Positions 11,737 to 13,961 of a DNA stretch of 13,961 nt are shown here, piece after piece. The position numbers and the translations under genes are program-made. Source of the DNA: JAEHDI01 sp035455185. GTDB lineage: Bacteria > Acidobacteriota > Terriglobia > Bryobacterales > Bryobacteraceae. Numbering within the stretch: position 1 is the stretch's first letter; each line of letters begins with the position of its first letter. The stretch spans positions 1 through 13,961 of the forward strand of contig DATIFQ010000448.1 of the NCBI GenBank assembly GCA_035455185.1. The letters are read 5' to 3'. A model generated the notes under the pieces. The model was given only the letters and a program-made list of their open reading frames with translations. It was not told where the DNA came from and made no database searches.

Positions 11737-13961
11737 CCAGATCATTGAGTTCTCCGGCCGCAACAAGTTTCTCGTCTTTGTCCTGATCGGCTTTGCTGTC
11801 GTCGCGGGTCTCTGGTCGATGACGCAGGTGCCGCTTGACGCGATTCCCGACTTGAGCGACACACAGGTGATCGTTTACTCGCGCTGGGACCGCAGCCCGG
11901 ACATCATGGAGGACCAGGTCACGTACCCCATCGTCACCACCATGCTGGGTGCGCCGAAGGTGAAGGACGTCCGGGGATTTTCCGACTTCGGCTACTCATT
12001 CGTCTATATCATCTTTGAAGAAGGGACCGATATTTACTGGGCCCGCTCCCGGACCCTCGAGTACTTGTCTGGTGTCCTCCCCAGGCTCCCGCAGGGCGTC
12101 AAGACAGAGCTGGGCCCGGATGCGAGCGGGGTCGGCTGGGTGTTTCAGTACGCTCTGGTGGACGAGAGCGGGAAACACTCGCTGGCCGAGTTGCGCTCGC
12201 TCCAGGACTGGTTTCTCCGCTACCAGTTGAAGTCCGTTCCTGGAGTCGCGGAAGTGGCCCCTCTCGGCGGGTTTGTCCGGCAGTACCAGGTCAACGTCGA
12301 TCCCAACCGGCTTCAGGCCTACAACGTCCCGATCATGAAGGTCGTCGAGGCCGTGCGTAACGGAAACAATGACGTCGGCGGCCGCCTCCTGGAGTTCAGC
12401 GGAACCGAGTACATGGTTCGCGGCAGGGGCTACGCGAAAAGTACCGATGACATTGGAAACATCGTTCTTCTGAGCACGGAATCAGGAGTCCCAGTCCGAG
12501 TAAAGGACGTGGGCGATGTGGTTCTTGGCCCCGACATTCGCCGGGGAATCGCGGACTGGAACGGGCAAGGCGACGTTGTCTCCGGCATCGTCGTGATGCG
12601 CCAGGGAGAGAATGCGCTGCAGGTGATTGAGCGGGTGAAAGCGAAGATCAAGGACCTGGAACCCGGCCTGCCGGAAGGAGTGAAGATTGTCTCGGCGTAC
12701 GACCGTTCCGAGCTGATCCTGCGCTCGATGGAGAACCTGAAGTCCACGCTGACCGAGGAGATGGTGGTGGTGGCCGTTATCATCTTCATCTTCCTGTGGC
12801 ACATCCCGAGCTCGATCATCCCGGTATTCACGATTCCCATCGCCATCATCATCTCGTTCATCCCGATGAAGCTGATGGGAGTCAGCGCGAACATCATGTC
12901 GCTTGGCGGTATTGCCATCGCGATCGGCGCAATGGTGGATGCCGCCATTGTCGTCGTTGAACAGACGCACAAGCACCTTGAAGAGTGGGATCGCACCGGA
13001 CGCCAGAAGGACTATCACCGGGTCGTCATCGACGCGGTGAAGGAAGTCGGCGGTCCGAGTTTCTTCGCACTGCTTGTCATTGCCGTCTCCTTCCTCCCGG
13101 TGTTGACGCTGGAGGCCCAGGAAGGCCGGCTTTTTAAGCCCCTCGCCTATACGAAGAACCTGTCGATGATTATCGCCGCTGTCCTGGCGATCACTCTAGA
13201 TCCGGCCATGCGCTTGCTGTTCACTCACATGGACAACTTCAACTTCCGGCCCCGATGGCTGGCTCGAGTTACGAACGCGGTTCTCGTGGGGAAGATCCAT
13301 TCCGAAGAGAACCATCCGATCAGCAAGATCCTGATCAGGATTTACGACCCCGTCTGCCGCTGGTCTCTGCGCTGGAAATACGCCGTTATCGCGGGTGCGG
13401 TCGCCACGGTCTTTGCGACGATTCCGATCTACGAAAAGATCGGCTCGGAGTTCATGCCCCCTCTGGACGAGGGCACGCTCCTCTACATGCCTTCGACGCT
13501 CCCCGGCATCTCGGTGACCGAAGCCGAGAGACTGATGCAGATTCAGGACCGCATCATCAAGGGCTTCCCGGAGGTTCTGACGGTGCTTGGGAAGAGTGGA
13601 CGCGCTGAGACCTCCACCGATCCCGCTCCCTTGTCAATGATGGAGACCACGATCGTTCTCAAGCCACACGATCAGTGGCGCAAGGCGGATACCTGGTACT
13701 CCGAGTGGACCTGGGCGCCCTCGTGGCTCACGGCGGTATTCCGCCACATTACGCCTGATCACATCCCAACCGAGCAACTCGTGGACGAGATGAACGAGGC
13801 ACTGACATTGCCAGGTGTGTCCAATGCCTGGACGATGCCGATCAAGGCCCGCACCGATATGCTGACTACCGGTGTCCGGACGCCGGTCGGTATCAAGGTG
13901 TACGGCGCGAATCTAAAGGAGATCGAGCGAATTGGTACAGAGATTGAAGGACTACTCCCAC
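11729..13961 (+). CDS. cusA: Heavy-metal RND efflux pump, CusA-like (3'-truncated by the window)
   Basis: 744 codons are visible of a family usually near 1,040-1,070 residues. It begins MIDQIIEFSGRNKFLVFVLI with the first membrane helix, then VPLDAIPDLSDTQVIVYSRW of the porter domain. TM4 carries the proton-relay aspartate D404 in IGAMVDAAIVVVE. The three methionines that bind Cu(I)/Ag(I) in E. coli CusA (M573, M623, M672) have counterparts at M587 (LLYMPSTLPGIS), M637 (APLSMMETT) and M711 (RTDMLTTG). This supports the copper/silver group over CzcA. An extra stretch of about 25 residues lies near 652-680. The start is set by GGGAGA (11715-11720), 8 bases before the ATG. It is a proton-driven inner-membrane pump, third gene of the operon. 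Confidence 0.95.
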   Translation, partial: MIDQIIEFSGRNKFLVFVLIGFAVVAGLWSMTQVPLDAIPDLSDTQVIVYSRWDRSPDIMEDQVTYPIVTTMLGAPKVKDVRGFSDFGYSFVYIIFEEGTDIYWARSRTLEYLSGVLPRLPQGVKTELGPDASGVGWVFQYALVDESGKHSLAELRSLQDWFLRYQLKSVPGVAEVAPLGGFVRQYQVNVDPNRLQAYNVPIMKVVEAVRNGNNDVGGRLLEFSGTEYMVRGRGYAKSTDDIGNIVLLSTESGVPVRVKDVGDVVLGPDIRRGIADWNGQGDVVSGIVVMRQGENALQVIERVKAKIKDLEPGLPEGVKIVSAYDRSELILRSMENLKSTLTEEMVVVAVIIFIFLWHIPSSIIPVFTIPIAIIISFIPMKLMGVSANIMSLGGIAIAIGAMVDAAIVVVEQTHKHLEEWDRTGRQKDYHRVVIDAVKEVGGPSFFALLVIAVSFLPVLTLEAQEGRLFKPLAYTKNLSMIIAAVLAITLDPAMRLLFTHMDNFNFRPRWLARVTNAVLVGKIHSEENHPISKILIRIYDPVCRWSLRWKYAVIAGAVATVFATIPIYEKIGSEFMPPLDEGTLLYMPSTLPGISVTEAERLMQIQDRIIKGFPEVLTVLGKSGRAETSTDPAPLSMMETTIVLKPHDQWRKADTWYSEWTWAPSWLTAVFRHITPDHIPTEQLVDEMNEALTLPGVSNAWTMPIKARTDMLTTGVRTPVGIKVYGANLKEIERIGTEIEGLLP

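Noticed and set aside
12430..13018. Two overlapping minus-strand frames within cusA
   Set aside because: Met/Ile- and Asp/His-biased compositions are mirror images of pump membrane codons; no independent support.
1..13961. CRISPR array, tRNA or rRNA genes
   Set aside because: No regularly spaced direct repeats of CRISPR type, no cloverleaf or conserved rRNA segments were seen on either strand.

Overview
The window is GC-rich and looks like a chromosomal piece from an Acidobacteriota genome, most likely of the Solibacter/Bryobacter type. This rests on a PknB-like kinase of that style, a secreted protein joining a carboxypeptidase-regulatory-like domain to TPRs, a solitary RAYT-type transposase, and the generally high GC at third codon positions. 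The assignment is from protein style only; no rRNA or marker gene is present.

Left part (1-3100), eroded and rearranged: the 3' end of an unknown plus-strand gene is followed by a strong intrinsic terminator. Next comes the frameshifted C-terminal stub of a short-chain dehydrogenase on the minus strand, then a Ser/Thr kinase gene that stops inside its C-lobe. The break coincides with the edge of a RAYT (Y1/HUH) transposase unit bounded by roughly 29-bp inverted repeats. Beyond the right repeat are tandem GACGCGTTTTTG copies and a TATAAT box that seems to drive a TPR protein gene, probably as a leaderless transcript.

Middle (3063-4800): a small DUF302-like gene overlaps the TPR gene tail to tail. 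It is followed by an exported sialidase-fold (Asp-box) protein with a CECC motif.

Right part (4806-13961), an apparent envelope and copper/silver module: a minus-strand operon runs MltD-like lytic transglycosylase, membrane histidine kinase, NtrC-family sigma-54 activator, TlpA-like thioredoxin. The genes overlap or are spaced by only 4 bases. Divergent from it is a cusC-cusB-cusA-type RND efflux operon; cusA runs off the window. The RND pump keeps the three methionines known to bind Cu(I)/Ag(I) in E. coli CusA, and the fusion protein carries a CPMHP/CPICGM heavy-metal-binding domain. Between the two operons lies a palindrome, TGGCACCGGGCGTGCCA, that fits the -24/-12 sigma-54 promoter pattern on both strands, with two more dyads upstream. 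The simplest model, an inference, is that the kinase senses an envelope or metal signal, perhaps through a His-rich periplasmic loop, and the activator turns on the efflux operon, and possibly its own, through sigma-54.
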